A DNA stretch of 33,781 nt from an uncultured Bacteroidales bacterium (GCA_902774005.1 CACYGK010000014.1:1-33781), one strand, 5' to 3'. Shown: positions 8,398 to 17,424, numbered from the stretch's first letter. The notes: generated by a model not told the origin, from the sequence alone. Made by a program: numbers and translations.

Positions 8398-9579
8398 ATG
8401 AAACAGTTTCTTTTTCTCATGTTGATTACACTCGCTTTTTCTGCCAAAGCAGAAGAGCGATGGGCTGAGATTATAACCAAGTCGGAAATGAAGAGATGTC
8501 CGCAGGTTTGTTATACCGATAGCAAGACAAAGTTGAAATGGAGTTATACAGGTGGACTGAAGGTGAGCGCCATGCTCGATGTGTATGAAGCTACTAAGGA
8601 CGAGGGGATTAGAAGGTATGTAATGCAGTATGCTGATTCGTTTATTACTGCCGACGGCAATATCGTATCGTATAAGCTGACGGAGTATAATATAGATATG
8701 ATAAACTCCGGAAAGTGTCTGTTCCAGTTTTACCGTCTCACGGACGAGGAACGTTTCAAGAAGGCTATATCTTTGCTCCGTTCACAGTTAGATACTCATC
8801 CAAGGAATGCCGACGGTGGTTTCTGGCACAAGAAGATATATCCCAATCAGGTATGGCTTGACGGAGTGTATATGGCAACACCTTTCCTTGCTGAATACAC
8901 TGCGACGTTCGATGCCGATAACAAGGAGGCTTATGCCGATGTGGTGAATCAGATACTGATGGCTTCACGACATAATTACGACCCTAAGACCGGTTTGTTC
9001 CGTCATGCATGTGATGTGAGCAGGCAGATGGGGTGGGCTGACCCCGAGACAGGACAGTCGCAGCATTGCTGGGGACGTGCCTTGGGATGGTATATGATGG
9101 CAATTGTCGATGCCCTGCCTTTCATTCCTGAAGGAGTTGAAGGCAGAGACAGCATCCTCGTCATTTTGCAGACGATAGCGAATGGAATTGACAAGTACAA
9201 GGACAAGAAGACGGGACTGTGGTATCAGGTGATGGACGAACCTAATCGCAAGGGTAATTATCTTGAGAGTTCCTGTTCGGCAATGTTCATCTATTCGTTG
9301 CTGAAAGCTGTGAGACTGGGCTATCTGCCTAAGAAATACAAGGCTTTGGCTCAGCGCAGTTATAAGAGTTTTGTGAAGCATTTTATCTACTGGAGCGTTG
9401 AGCAGATAGAGGATGGGTCAACTGAGAATCTGGCTAATATCGGCAGTTGCTGTGCTGTTGCAGGTCTGAGTAAGGACCGTCCGGGTACGTTCGACTATTA
9501 TATAAATGAGAAGAAACAGGATAACGACCCGAAGGTGGTGGGACCGTTCATCAGGGCTTCACTCGAAATGACTTATTAG
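8398..9579 (+). CDS. GH105-type unsaturated glycuronyl hydrolase
   Basis: This is a 393-residue exported enzyme with a signal peptide (about 1-18, ending FSAKA). The fold is the (alpha/alpha)6 barrel of GH88/GH105. GGFWHKKIYPNQVWLDG holds the conserved catalytic aspartate (D155), and HCWGRALGW (223-231) is the conserved wall of the active site. The family removes 4,5-unsaturated uronic acids from oligosaccharides left by pectin or other polysaccharide lyases, often unsaturated rhamnogalacturonan fragments, in the periplasm. The exact substrate cannot be assigned. No lyase or SusC/D gene is adjacent, so it may act on products imported by another locus. The M48 protease begins 3 nt after its stop. 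Confidence 0.85.
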   Translation: MKQFLFLMLITLAFSAKAEERWAEIITKSEMKRCPQVCYTDSKTKLKWSYTGGLKVSAMLDVYEATKDEGIRRYVMQYADSFITADGNIVSYKLTEYNIDMINSGKCLFQFYRLTDEERFKKAISLLRSQLDTHPRNADGGFWHKKIYPNQVWLDGVYMATPFLAEYTATFDADNKEAYADVVNQILMASRHNYDPKTGLFRHACDVSRQMGWADPETGQSQHCWGRALGWYMMAIVDALPFIPEGVEGRDSILVILQTIANGIDKYKDKKTGLWYQVMDEPNRKGNYLESSCSAMFIYSLLKAVRLGYLPKKYKALAQRSYKSFVKHFIYWSVEQIEDGSTENLANIGSCCAVAGLSKDRPGTFDYYINEKKQDNDPKVVGPFIRASLEMTY

Positions 9580-9582
9580 ACT

Positions 9583-10836
9583 ATGGTTTTATATTGGATA
9601 ATAATTGCAATTGTATTGGCTGAGTTTGCCTATAGCATCACACTCAGTATATTGAACAGGAAGGCAAGTCACCTGCCTATCCCAAAGCTTCTGAGTGGTA
9701 TATACGATGAGGCTGAGTATCGGAAACAGCAGGCTTATTCAAGAGAGAATTCGCGATTCGGAGTTATCTCCAATATAGTGGACACTGCTCTGCTGCTGGG
9801 CCTATTTGCTTTTGGCGGATTCAGTTTGCTGGACGCATGGGCACGTGATGTCAGCGGTTCACCAATCGTAATAGCCCTTGTCTTTTATTTCCTGTTCTTT
9901 GTCTTGGACTGGATTGTAGGTTTGCCGTTTTCGATATACGGCACATTTCATATCGAAGCGAAATACGGATTCAACCGCACTACACCCCGACTGTTCGTTT
10001 TCGACACAATCAAAGGTTTCTTTGTGTCGGTTTTGATTTACGGTGTACTGCTGGGAGTAGTCGTGTGGATTTACGGACTTATGCCCGATTACTTCTGGAT
10101 TGCGGCATGGGGTGTGGTATCAATACTTATGCTTATTCTGCAATATCTCTACAGCGATATAATCGTACCACTCTTCAATAAGCAGACTCCGCTTGTCGAG
10201 GGTGAACTGCGTACGGCAATCGAGAGTTTTGCAAAGAGGGTAGGGTTCAAGTTACAGAATATCTATGTTATCGACGGCAGTAAGCGCAGTTCGAAGGCAA
10301 ATGCTTATTTCACGGGATTCGGTGCACGTAAGCGCATAGTCCTCTACGATACTTTGATGGAACAGCTTACAACTGATGAGATAGTAGCTGTACTTGCGCA
10401 TGAGATAGGTCATTATAAGCATCGCCATATATTGAAAGATTTGACGTCGGCCCTGCTTCTGAACCTTGCCATGTTCTATCTGTTCAGTCTGGTAATCGAC
10501 AGTTATGAAATAGCAGCTGCCGCAGGTTGCAGCGAACCGTCGTTCCATATCAATATGACGGTGTTTATGTTGCTTTTCACACCGATACAGATTATCACTT
10601 CGCTGATAAGCAATATCTTCTCACGTAAACATGAATGGGAGGCTGACGAGTTTGCATGTCAGCATGGCATGGCTGCCGCTTTGTGCAGTGCACTAAAAAA
10701 AATGTCGGCTAAGAGTCTGAGTAATCTTACTCCGCATCCTGTAGTTGTGTTTACACAGTATTCACATCCTACTCTTTTGCAGAGGGTGGAGCATTTTACT
10801 GCATCGTCGTCTGATACACCTCCATCAGTCTGTTAG
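9583..10836 (+). CDS. M48 family membrane metalloprotease (Ste24/CAAX protease-like)
   Basis: This is a 417-residue polytopic inner-membrane zinc protease. Several hydrophobic segments precede a catalytic domain with HEIGH at 273-277 and the third zinc ligand E351 in HEWEADEFA. The architecture, including the N-terminal membrane region followed by SIYGTFHIEAKYGFN, matches the Ste24/CAAX prenyl protease 1 group. In bacteria such proteins are thought to act in membrane protein quality control. It is read from 3 nt after the GH105 gene, probably from the same transcript. The C-terminus after the conserved HPTLLQRVEHF runs 12 more residues into the opposite-strand glycosyltransferase, giving a 41-bp tail-to-tail overlap. 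Confidence 0.9.
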   Translation: MVLYWIIIAIVLAEFAYSITLSILNRKASHLPIPKLLSGIYDEAEYRKQQAYSRENSRFGVISNIVDTALLLGLFAFGGFSLLDAWARDVSGSPIVIALVFYFLFFVLDWIVGLPFSIYGTFHIEAKYGFNRTTPRLFVFDTIKGFFVSVLIYGVLLGVVVWIYGLMPDYFWIAAWGVVSILMLILQYLYSDIIVPLFNKQTPLVEGELRTAIESFAKRVGFKLQNIYVIDGSKRSSKANAYFTGFGARKRIVLYDTLMEQLTTDEIVAVLAHEIGHYKHRHILKDLTSALLLNLAMFYLFSLVIDSYEIAAAAGCSEPSFHINMTVFMLLFTPIQIITSLISNIFSRKHEWEADEFACQHGMAAALCSALKKMSAKSLSNLTPHPVVVFTQYSHPTLLQRVEHFTASSSDTPPSVC

Positions 10837-11896
10837 CCAAAGTCGTGGGATGGAATGTAAACATCGCGTATTCCCTGCTGCCTTCAATCATACGCTTTCT
10901 GAATGAAGTGTCCTGCAGGGCTTTCTCCATCTTGTCTCTGATATCTTCCGGTTCGGACGGATTAGCAAGTAAGGAATAGGGACCGGCAGCTTCGGGCAGA
11001 CAACTGACATTACTGGTGACTACGGGACATCCGCAGAGCATTGCCTCTACGACTGGAAGTCCGAAACCTTCGTAGAACGACGGATAGATGAAGAGTTGTG
11101 CGTTGGTATATAGTTGTTGCAGTTCATTTATCGTCAGACTACCCAACCACTTGAATCTGTCTTGTATTCCGTGCTGCTGAATATATGATTCGACAATCTG
11201 TTTGTATTCACCTCCGTTGCCGACAATGTAAAGTGGCAGGTCGAAGTCCTTGGGCAGCAGTTCCATCGCCTTGACTATTCCGAGCAGGTTCTTGCGCGAA
11301 TTGACAGAGCCTACATACAACATGTACGGTTCGCATTCGGTCTTCGGAACAGGTGTATAGAAGAGTGGGGCAACAGGTTGGTAGACTACGTCAATCTTGC
11401 TTTCATCTACATCGTAGAAACGAATGATGTCATCTTTCGTACATTTGCTTATAGCAATGATGCGGTCGGCATTATTGACGGCATATCTCCATTTCAGGTC
11501 ATACATATGACGGTCTGCCCAGTGGTACATGTCGGTAAACGTGCGGAATGCTACGTCGTGTATGGTCACTACGCTTCGTGCTCCGCTATGTCGGATGCCG
11601 ACAGGCAGTTCGTTGCTCAGTCCGTGGAACAGGTCAACCTTGTCACGGTTTATGTGGGATGTAAGTTCGAATGTACGCCATAGACTTCCCCTGATGAGTC
11701 CTGTCGGTGTGACAGTCCTGCAGCTTTGTTTCTGCAAATAGGGAGCAGTTATGTCGTTGTGTTTTATCTTGGGTGTGTATAAGAAATAGTCATTCTCAGG
11801 GAATTCGTCCGTGAGAATGTCTATAGTGGTTCGGCTGTGGTTGCCTAATCCTGTGAAGTTGTTATATAAGCGTTTCGCGTCAAAGCCTATTCTCAT
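10796..11896 (-). CDS. GT4-family glycosyltransferase
   Basis: This is a 366-residue GT-B glycosyltransferase. The C-terminal half shows the donor-site pattern of family 4: GSVNSRKN (196-203) and the E-x7-E motif with E276 and E284 in YEGFGLPVVEAM. It is probably a retaining enzyme transferring a sugar from a nucleotide-sugar donor, in the cytoplasm or at the inner membrane face. It starts inside the DUF4254 gene with a 4-nt overlap and lies downstream of waaA, so a role in lipopolysaccharide core or another surface glycan is a reasonable inference. Donor and acceptor are unknown. Its 3' end overlaps the M48 gene. Confidence 0.9.
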   Translation of the reverse strand: MRIGFDAKRLYNNFTGLGNHSRTTIDILTDEFPENDYFLYTPKIKHNDITAPYLQKQSCRTVTPTGLIRGSLWRTFELTSHINRDKVDLFHGLSNELPVGIRHSGARSVVTIHDVAFRTFTDMYHWADRHMYDLKWRYAVNNADRIIAISKCTKDDIIRFYDVDESKIDVVYQPVAPLFYTPVPKTECEPYMLYVGSVNSRKNLLGIVKAMELLPKDFDLPLYIVGNGGEYKQIVESYIQQHGIQDRFKWLGSLTINELQQLYTNAQLFIYPSFYEGFGLPVVEAMLCGCPVVTSNVSCLPEAAGPYSLLANPSEPEDIRDKMEKALQDTSFRKRMIEGSREYAMFTFHPTTLANRLMEVYQTTMQ

Positions 11897-12498
11897 TTCT
11901 GACCGTAGAGAATCGGGTTAGTACTTGGATCGTTATACATCTTCATCTGCTTGTACACCTTCATGTATTTGTTGCCTGCCTCGATGTCGGCAATAAGCTG
12001 GTCTATGGCAGTTGAGAGGTCTTTCTGCTGTTCCAGAAGTACATTAAGTTTCTTCTGACACAGCGCCTTGTGTGCTTCGTCGGCATCTTTCCGTTCCACC
12101 TGCTCTTTCATGTGGTATATCTTCAGAGCCAGGATGCTCAGACGGTCAACAGCCCATGCCGGACTCTCGGTATTGATTGTGGCATCTTTCTTGGGTGTCA
12201 GCTTACCATAGAGAGTATAGAAATAAGAGTCGATCATCTCAACGAGGTCGGTCCTGTCCTGATTACTCTTGTCGATGCGGCGTTTCAGTTGCAATGCATA
12301 GACAGGTTCGATGTTAGGATCACGTATTATATCCTCTAAATGCCACTGCACGGTGTCAATCCAGCATTTCGTATAGAGATATGCCTCTATGGCTCCTGCT
12401 GCGAACGGATTCTGCATCGGTTGGTCTATATCGTCCTTAAGGTGGTAGTCTTTTATCACCTGTTCGAAGATGGGCATTGCTTTTTGTGTGAAAGTCAT
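11893..12498 (-). CDS. DUF4254 family protein
   Basis: This 201-residue all-helical soluble protein has the conserved features I recognise for DUF4254: NPFAAGAIEAYLYTKCWIDTVQWHLED near the start and a central RIDKSNQDRTDLVEMID helix. No signal peptide, membrane segment or catalytic motif is visible. The family is often found beside glycosyltransferases for LPS-type glycans in Bacteroidetes, and here it sits between waaA (15-nt gap) and a GT4 gene (4-nt overlap). Function is unknown; coupling to envelope glycan synthesis is inferred from context only. Confidence 0.8.
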   Translation of the reverse strand: MTFTQKAMPIFEQVIKDYHLKDDIDQPMQNPFAAGAIEAYLYTKCWIDTVQWHLEDIIRDPNIEPVYALQLKRRIDKSNQDRTDLVEMIDSYFYTLYGKLTPKKDATINTESPAWAVDRLSILALKIYHMKEQVERKDADEAHKALCQKKLNVLLEQQKDLSTAIDQLIADIEAGNKYMKVYKQMKMYNDPSTNPILYGQK

Positions 12499-12513
12499 AT
12501 CGTATGGTTTTTG

Positions 12514-13752
12514 TTATTTCTTAAATATCATATCAAAGCATTTGTTGGCAGCTCCGGCATTGCTGTTGATATATCTTCCGGCACGCTTGCCTGCTTCGTC
12601 TATTGTTGCAGGGTCGCCAATGAAACGGTCCATTATGTCGGCAAAGGTCTGGCTGTCGCTATATTCAAATGCACCTCCGCATTGCTTCAGGTCTTGAGCC
12701 TCCTTGAATTTACGGTTGTTCGGACCGAACAATACAGGTATTCCATATACGGCAGCCTCTGGTACATTGTGTATGCCGACTCCGAATCCGCCACCCACGA
12801 GTGCTATTTTTCCGTAGCGGTATATAGATGAGAGTTTTCCGAAGCAATCGACAATCATAACCTTCTCGTCGGTTACTTTCACCGTACCGTTCTCCATCTC
12901 TGAGTATTTCAAAGCCTTCATACCGTATGTCTCAAGCAGTTTATAGATGCTCTTAAGATGAACGGCACTCATTACGTGTGGCGCTATAATCAGTTTCCAG
13001 TCTCTGTGCTGGGCAAAGTATGGAATGTAAATCTCTTCGTCTGGTCCCCACGACGAACCGGCGATGAAACACGGACTGTCACCCACGAACTGTTCGACGA
13101 GTGGAAGTGGTGCTGCTGCATTCTTGATGTCGATTACGCGATCGAGTCGGGTGTCACCCACAACAGTCACGCAATCTATGCCGTGTTCGTTAAGCAGTCT
13201 CTTGCTTTCTTCGTTCTGCACGAACAGGTGATGGAACTGCTTCAACGGTCGCATCGTGCCCCACCAGTGGAAGAAATATTGCTTCGCACGGAAGATGCTC
13301 GACACGCTATACAGCTTCACACCCTTACGTCTTGCTGTGGTCAGGTAGTTGAGCCAGAACTCATATTTTATGAAGATTGCAATCTCTGGGTGTGCCAGTC
13401 TGAGGAACAGATGCACGTTGGCTGGTGTGTCGAATGGCAGGTAGCATACTACGTCGGCTCCGTGATAGTCTTTTCTTACCTCATAACCAGATGGTGAAAA
13501 GAAGGTCAGCAGTATCTTATACTCAGGATGTTCCTTTCTCAGGCGTTTCATCAGCGGGCGTCCCTGTTCGAATTCACCGAGACTTGCAGCGTGGAACCAC
13601 ACGACACGGTCGTCCGGCTTGATTTCGGCATTCAGTCTGCGGAAAGTCTGCGGAATACCTTCAACCAGTTTGCGGGCTTTCTTTGATACGAGCGATGCCA
13701 GAATGACACACAACGCATAAAAGTACAATCCTATGCAGTATAAAACTATCAT
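12514..13752 (-). CDS. waaA: 3-deoxy-D-manno-octulosonic acid (Kdo) transferase
   Basis: WaaA transfers Kdo from CMP-Kdo to the lipid A precursor at the inner face of the cytoplasmic membrane, joining lipid A to the LPS core. The 412-residue protein has the N-terminal membrane anchor (about 2-22) and the GT30 domain with HAASLGEFEQGRPL, where E60 is the expected catalytic base. The C-terminal donor domain has VGGGFGVGIHNVPEAAVYGIPVLFGPN. Length is normal. It starts 1 nt after the gltX stop and is probably transcribed from the gltX promoter. Confidence 0.95.
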   Translation of the reverse strand: MIVLYCIGLYFYALCVILASLVSKKARKLVEGIPQTFRRLNAEIKPDDRVVWFHAASLGEFEQGRPLMKRLRKEHPEYKILLTFFSPSGYEVRKDYHGADVVCYLPFDTPANVHLFLRLAHPEIAIFIKYEFWLNYLTTARRKGVKLYSVSSIFRAKQYFFHWWGTMRPLKQFHHLFVQNEESKRLLNEHGIDCVTVVGDTRLDRVIDIKNAAAPLPLVEQFVGDSPCFIAGSSWGPDEEIYIPYFAQHRDWKLIIAPHVMSAVHLKSIYKLLETYGMKALKYSEMENGTVKVTDEKVMIVDCFGKLSSIYRYGKIALVGGGFGVGIHNVPEAAVYGIPVLFGPNNRKFKEAQDLKQCGGAFEYSDSQTFADIMDRFIGDPATIDEAGKRAGRYINSNAGAANKCFDMIFKK

Positions 13753-13753
13753 C

Positions 13754-15316
13754 TTATCCGAGAGTTTCTATTGCGAATTTCATTCTTCTTATCACTTCTT
13801 CCTTACCGAGGAACGCACTCAGTTCGTACATGTCGGGTCCCTGTCCCGTACCCACCAAGGCTACACGCCACGGGTTCCACGGTTTGATGCCTGTCTGTTC
13901 AGCCCAAGGTTCAATGGCTGCTTTCTGACTTTCAGCACTAAAGTCGTCGATGCCTTCCAAAATCTTCACCATCTCGGTCATCTCCTTGGCTGTATTTTCA
14001 GTCCAGTTCTTGCGTACGAACTTATCACCTTCCTTGTCGAACTCCGTAGGAGCTACGAAGAAGAACTTGGTCAGTGGCCACAGGTCGCTTGCAAAACTGA
14101 TATTGCGCTTTTTCTTATTACCCAGTCCATCGGTATATTCAATCACCTTCATCTTCATCATTCTCACTACCTCTGCCTCCTGTTCGGCTGTGGCATTGAT
14201 ACCTGCCTCCTTCAATACCTTGTCGAATGCAGGGCACCAAGCGCTGTCGGGCAGTTGGAGCAGGTACTGGTGATTGAACCACGCAGCCTTCACATAGTCG
14301 AACTTGGCTCCGTTCTTCGAACATTTGCTCAGGTCGAAGAGTTTCACCATCTCATCGAGACTCATAACCTCCTGGTCATTACCAGGATTCCATCCGAGCA
14401 GGGCAAGGAAATTGATGACAGCCTCGGGCAGATAACCTTTCTCACGGTATCCGCTGCTTATCTCGCCCGACTTGGGGTCGTGCCATTCCAGCGGGAATAC
14501 GGGGAATCCCAGTTTGTCACCGTCTCTCTTCGACAGTTTGCCGTTACCTACCGGTTTCAGCAGCAACGGGAGGTGAGCGAAGCGCGGCATGGTGTCAGCC
14601 CATCCGAATGCCTCGTAGAGCAGTACGTGAAGCGGAGCACTTGGCAACCACTCTTCGCCTCGTATTACGTGTGTGACCTCCATCAGGTGGTCGTCAACGA
14701 TATTTGCAAGATGATATGTGGGCAGGTCGTCGGCACTCTTGTAGAGTACTTTGTCGTCGAGAATGCTTGAGTTGATGGTTACTTCACCACGAATGATGTC
14801 ATCTACCACTACGTCTCTTCCCGGTTCAATCTTGAAACGTACTACGTATGGTATACCCTCAGCTACGAGTTTGTCAACTTCCTCCTTCGCCATAGTGAGC
14901 GAGTTGCGCATCATGCCACGGGTCTTTGCGTCGTATTGGAAGTTCTCAATTTCTGCACGTTTTGCGTCCAGTTCTTCAGGAGTATCAAATGCGATATATG
15001 CCTTTCCGTTGTCGAGCAGTATCTTCACATATTCGCGATAGATGTCTCTGCGCTCGCTCTGACGGTATGGTCCGTGATTGCCTCCGAAACTGACTCCCTC
15101 GTCAAATTTCAGTCCCAACCACTTGAATGATTCTATGATATATTCCTCTGCACCCGGCACGAATCGTGTCGAATCCGTGTCCTCTATACGGAAGATGAAG
15201 TCACCTCCGTGTTGCTTGGCGAAGAGGTAGTTGTACAGGGCTGTACGTACTCCGCCTATGTGAAGCGGTCCTGTCGGACTGGGTGCAAATCGTACCCTAA
15301 CCTTTCTTTCTGTCAT
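13754..15316 (-). CDS. gltX: Glutamate--tRNA ligase
   Basis: This is a class I aminoacyl-tRNA synthetase charging tRNA-Glu. I prefer the start at 15316 ([16 protein letters not shown]) over an upstream in-frame ATG at 15367, because a strong promoter at 15338-15368 lies between them and the conserved domain begins right after 15316. The 520-residue protein has the HIGH-type motif as PLHIGG (residues 17-22), the KMSKS equivalent KLSKR (260-264), and a helical anticodon-binding C-terminal domain. It leads a reverse operon with waaA, DUF4254 and a GT4 gene, so an essential synthetase and LPS core genes share a transcript. Confidence 0.96.
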   Translation of the reverse strand: MTERKVRVRFAPSPTGPLHIGGVRTALYNYLFAKQHGGDFIFRIEDTDSTRFVPGAEEYIIESFKWLGLKFDEGVSFGGNHGPYRQSERRDIYREYVKILLDNGKAYIAFDTPEELDAKRAEIENFQYDAKTRGMMRNSLTMAKEEVDKLVAEGIPYVVRFKIEPGRDVVVDDIIRGEVTINSSILDDKVLYKSADDLPTYHLANIVDDHLMEVTHVIRGEEWLPSAPLHVLLYEAFGWADTMPRFAHLPLLLKPVGNGKLSKRDGDKLGFPVFPLEWHDPKSGEISSGYREKGYLPEAVINFLALLGWNPGNDQEVMSLDEMVKLFDLSKCSKNGAKFDYVKAAWFNHQYLLQLPDSAWCPAFDKVLKEAGINATAEQEAEVVRMMKMKVIEYTDGLGNKKKRNISFASDLWPLTKFFFVAPTEFDKEGDKFVRKNWTENTAKEMTEMVKILEGIDDFSAESQKAAIEPWAEQTGIKPWNPWRVALVGTGQGPDMYELSAFLGKEEVIRRMKFAIETLG

Positions 15317-15337
15317 AATAAATCTTAAAATTCCTTG

Positions 15338-15368
15338 CAAAGATATGGAAAAGTGTTTACAAATCAAA
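15338..15368 (-). promoter_or_regulatory. Bacteroidetes-type promoter for gltX-waaA-DUF4254-GT4
   Basis: On the reverse strand TTTG (complement at 15365-15368), 19 nt, then TATCTTTG (complement at 15338-15345) fit the consensus very well. The chosen gltX ATG at 15316 is 21 nt downstream. Confidence 0.75.
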
Positions 15369-15387
15369 ATTTATCTTACGAAAAATC

Positions 15388-16632
15388 CTAAAACATTACG
15401 CTCATCGAACCACTCAGCATCAACTGTCCCAACCCCTTGCGTTCGGAAAATTCCTGATTATGGCGTATCGACTTGAATCTTACGTGGTTCATGCTGTAGT
15501 CAACGTTCAGTTTCCAAGCTATATTGTTGCGATAGGCATAACCCACATTTGCTCCGATGCACCAGGTCATTCCCACCTTTTTAGCAACTTCCAGTTCGTC
15601 GCCCAGACGGAAACCGCTTATCAGCAGTCTGCCTGTCGTCAACTTACCCCCGAGGGCGAAACGGGGTGTGATGGGATATTGCAGATAGGCTCCTGCCGAG
15701 AGGGTGTAGATGCCCATGTTGTCGCTGTATTTGTCGTAACTGACTATGGGCGAAGCCACGTTGAATATCACTCCGGCTCCTACGTGTTTCGTGAAGAAAT
15801 ATGCAAATTCTGCCTGGGCACAGATAGTTCTGCCAATGGTGACGTCGATGCCTGCCACGTTCGTCTCGTGTTGTATCACTCCGGCTCCCATGTTCACGTT
15901 GAAGAAGTTGGGCGAAGCATAGAAGTTGTTCTCTCCTTCCTTATCTTTGCGCAGCATTCCCTTGTCGCGGAATATGATGTCACCGAGAAAATAGCCCAAG
16001 TCAACGGAGAAAATGCCCAATCCTGCACCACACAACACGTCGCTTGCCCAGTGGCGGTTGTTCATCACTCGCATCACTCCTGTCAGGGTGGCAACACTAT
16101 ATCCAGCCACGCTGTACCAAAGCGAGCGGGTCAGTCCGTATTCCTTGTGCAGTATGGTTGCCGAAGCAAAGGCTGTGGCAGTATGTCCGGATGGGAAGGA
16201 GTTTTCTGACGAACCGTCAGGACGCATCTCTTTGATGGTATATTTTCCTGCATTCACCAAGGCAGCCATGATAGCGTAGGAGAAGGCGCTGCTCGCCAGA
16301 TAGCGTCCCCACTTGTTGCGTCCTTCCACTCCGGCTGCCTTCAGAACGAGCGAAAGGGCAAACGGGGAGTACTGGGTATAGTTGTCCCAACTGCTTTCGT
16401 AGCCAGGGATGAATTTGTTTCTTGCTCCTCTGAAGTCCTCTTTCCTCGATTTTATTATAAAAGATGAAACGATGAACGGCACGGGCACATAGCTGAACTC
16501 CCTCCAGTACGAAGTGGACTGGGGCACAGCCGATGGCATGCTGTCTGTTTCCTCTGCTGCCCAAAGGCTCACAGACGAAACCATACACATTATATATAAT
16601 ATGAGCCGTTTCACTTTCTCCTGTTTCGGCAC
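15388..16632 (-). CDS. PAP2-family phosphatase with C-terminal outer-membrane-like barrel
   Basis: This 414-residue protein has a probable signal sequence (about 1-26). The acid-phosphatase signature comes in three parts: K130-x6-R137-P138, PSGH (147-150), and R188-x5-H194-x3-D198. Such enzymes dephosphorylate membrane lipids such as undecaprenyl pyrophosphate, lipid A or phosphatidylglycerol phosphate. The second half (about 235-414) has alternating strands ending in an aromatic residue (SVMF), typical of an outer-membrane beta-barrel. A periplasmic phosphatase domain tethered to the outer membrane is the likely arrangement. A lipid A phosphatase role fits the nearby waaA but is not shown. 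The start is close to the predicted transcription start, so the leader is very short. Confidence 0.88.
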   Translation of the reverse strand: MPKQEKVKRLILYIMCMVSSVSLWAAEETDSMPSAVPQSTSYWREFSYVPVPFIVSSFIIKSRKEDFRGARNKFIPGYESSWDNYTQYSPFALSLVLKAAGVEGRNKWGRYLASSAFSYAIMAALVNAGKYTIKEMRPDGSSENSFPSGHTATAFASATILHKEYGLTRSLWYSVAGYSVATLTGVMRVMNNRHWASDVLCGAGLGIFSVDLGYFLGDIIFRDKGMLRKDKEGENNFYASPNFFNVNMGAGVIQHETNVAGIDVTIGRTICAQAEFAYFFTKHVGAGVIFNVASPIVSYDKYSDNMGIYTLSAGAYLQYPITPRFALGGKLTTGRLLISGFRLGDELEVAKKVGMTWCIGANVGYAYRNNIAWKLNVDYSMNHVRFKSIRHNQEFSERKGLGQLMLSGSMSVMF

Positions 16633-16642
16633 AAAAGACCTG

Positions 16643-16650
16643 CAAAATTA
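16643..16650 (-). promoter_or_regulatory. Candidate -7 box for the PAP2 gene
   Basis: The reverse strand reads TAATTTTG, matching TAnnTTTG, only about 10 nt before the ATG at 16632. No TTTG is seen at the -33 position. If it is used, the mRNA would be almost leaderless. Confidence 0.4.
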
Positions 16651-16723
16651 GCAAAATCTGCTGTTATTTGGTGCAGAAGTTGTAAAAAGATGTAAAAACA
16701 ACTCTCGAAAAGGACATTTCTGC

Positions 16724-16753
16724 TTTGCATTATTTCAAAAACATTTATATTTG
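16724..16753 (+). promoter_or_regulatory. Bacteroidetes-type promoter for the nfeD-flotillin pair
   Basis: TTTG (16724-16727), 18 nt, then TATATTTG (16746-16753) match the -33/-7 consensus. The ATG at 16780 lies 26 nt downstream. Confidence 0.7.
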
Positions 16754-16779
16754 CGCTGTAAACTTCAATCCGTAATATT

Positions 16780-17364
16780 ATGGAAGAATTCTCTAACTGG
16801 TTTGCAGCGCTGCCTTCCACTCTACAACTGTTCTGGGGCTGTGCTCTGTTGAGTTCACTTGTGTTCCTTGTTCAGGCTGCCCTTACGCTCCTCGGCATGG
16901 ACGGCGATTCCGATTTCGACCTCGATGCCTCGTCAAGCGGTGATACGATGGACCTCGGAGGCGGACTCTCACTTTTCTCCGTTCGTAGTTTCGTAAATTT
17001 CTTCGTCGGCTTCGGTTGGGCGGGAATCAGTTTCTACGAACTTATTCCGCAGAAGATACTGCTTTATATCGTTGCAGCCATCGTAGGTTGCGGCTTTGTA
17101 TGGCTCTATTTCTTCATCCGTCGTCAGGCTATGCGTCTGCAGTCCGACGGTTCCATAAAGGTGAAGAAATGTATCGGCTCTTACTGCGATGTATATCTGC
17201 GCATACCTGCTGCAAATGCAGGAACGGGTAAGGTACAGATCAGCATCAACGGCTCCATCCACGAGATGGCTGCTATCACTTTCGGACCTCTGCTTCCCAG
17301 CAATTCGCATGTTCGTGTAGTCGATGTCCTCGACAACGATGTCCTTGTGGTCGAGAAGGCATAA
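16780..17364 (+). CDS. NfeD-like membrane protein partner of flotillin
   Basis: This 194-residue protein has an N-terminal hydrophobic segment (about 15-40), an acidic loop (D-rich, about 41-60), two further membrane segments (about 65-115) and a C-terminal soluble domain (about 120-194) with the beta-rich look of the NfeD OB-fold. The serine protease domain of long NfeD proteins is absent. Short NfeD proteins such as B. subtilis YuaF are encoded beside flotillin and act with it in membrane microdomains. Here the flotillin gene follows after 60 nt, which supports the call. Sequence similarity to NfeD is weak by eye, so the assignment rests largely on topology and context. Confidence 0.7.
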   Translation: MEEFSNWFAALPSTLQLFWGCALLSSLVFLVQAALTLLGMDGDSDFDLDASSSGDTMDLGGGLSLFSVRSFVNFFVGFGWAGISFYELIPQKILLYIVAAIVGCGFVWLYFFIRRQAMRLQSDGSIKVKKCIGSYCDVYLRIPAANAGTGKVQISINGSIHEMAAITFGPLLPSNSHVRVVDVLDNDVLVVEKA

Positions 17365-17374
17365 TCCTATATCG

Positions 17375-17410
17375 CCCAATCACCCCATTAACCCCAATAA
17401 GCCCATTAAT
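17375..17410 (+). repeat. 9-bp tandem repeat between nfeD and flotillin genes
   Basis: Four consecutive 9-nt units CCCAATCAC, CCCATTAAC, CCCAATAAG and CCCATTAAT fill most of the 60-nt spacer. The consensus is CCCAWTMAN with exact period. Confidence 0.8.
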
Positions 17411-17424
17411 CAACCTTACTAAAT

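Noticed and set aside
13733-14770. Forward open frame of 345 codons opposite gltX
   Set aside because: It is antisense to a strongly conserved tRNA synthetase and its translation shows no domain, signal or plausible start context.
15316-15367. Upstream in-frame ATG extending gltX by 17 residues
   Set aside because: The promoter -33/-7 boxes lie inside this extension, and the extra residues are not part of the family's N-terminus.
17375-17410. CRISPR-like array
   Set aside because: Units are 9 nt, contiguous and without spacers; likewise the arrays at 4320, 18891 and 25052.
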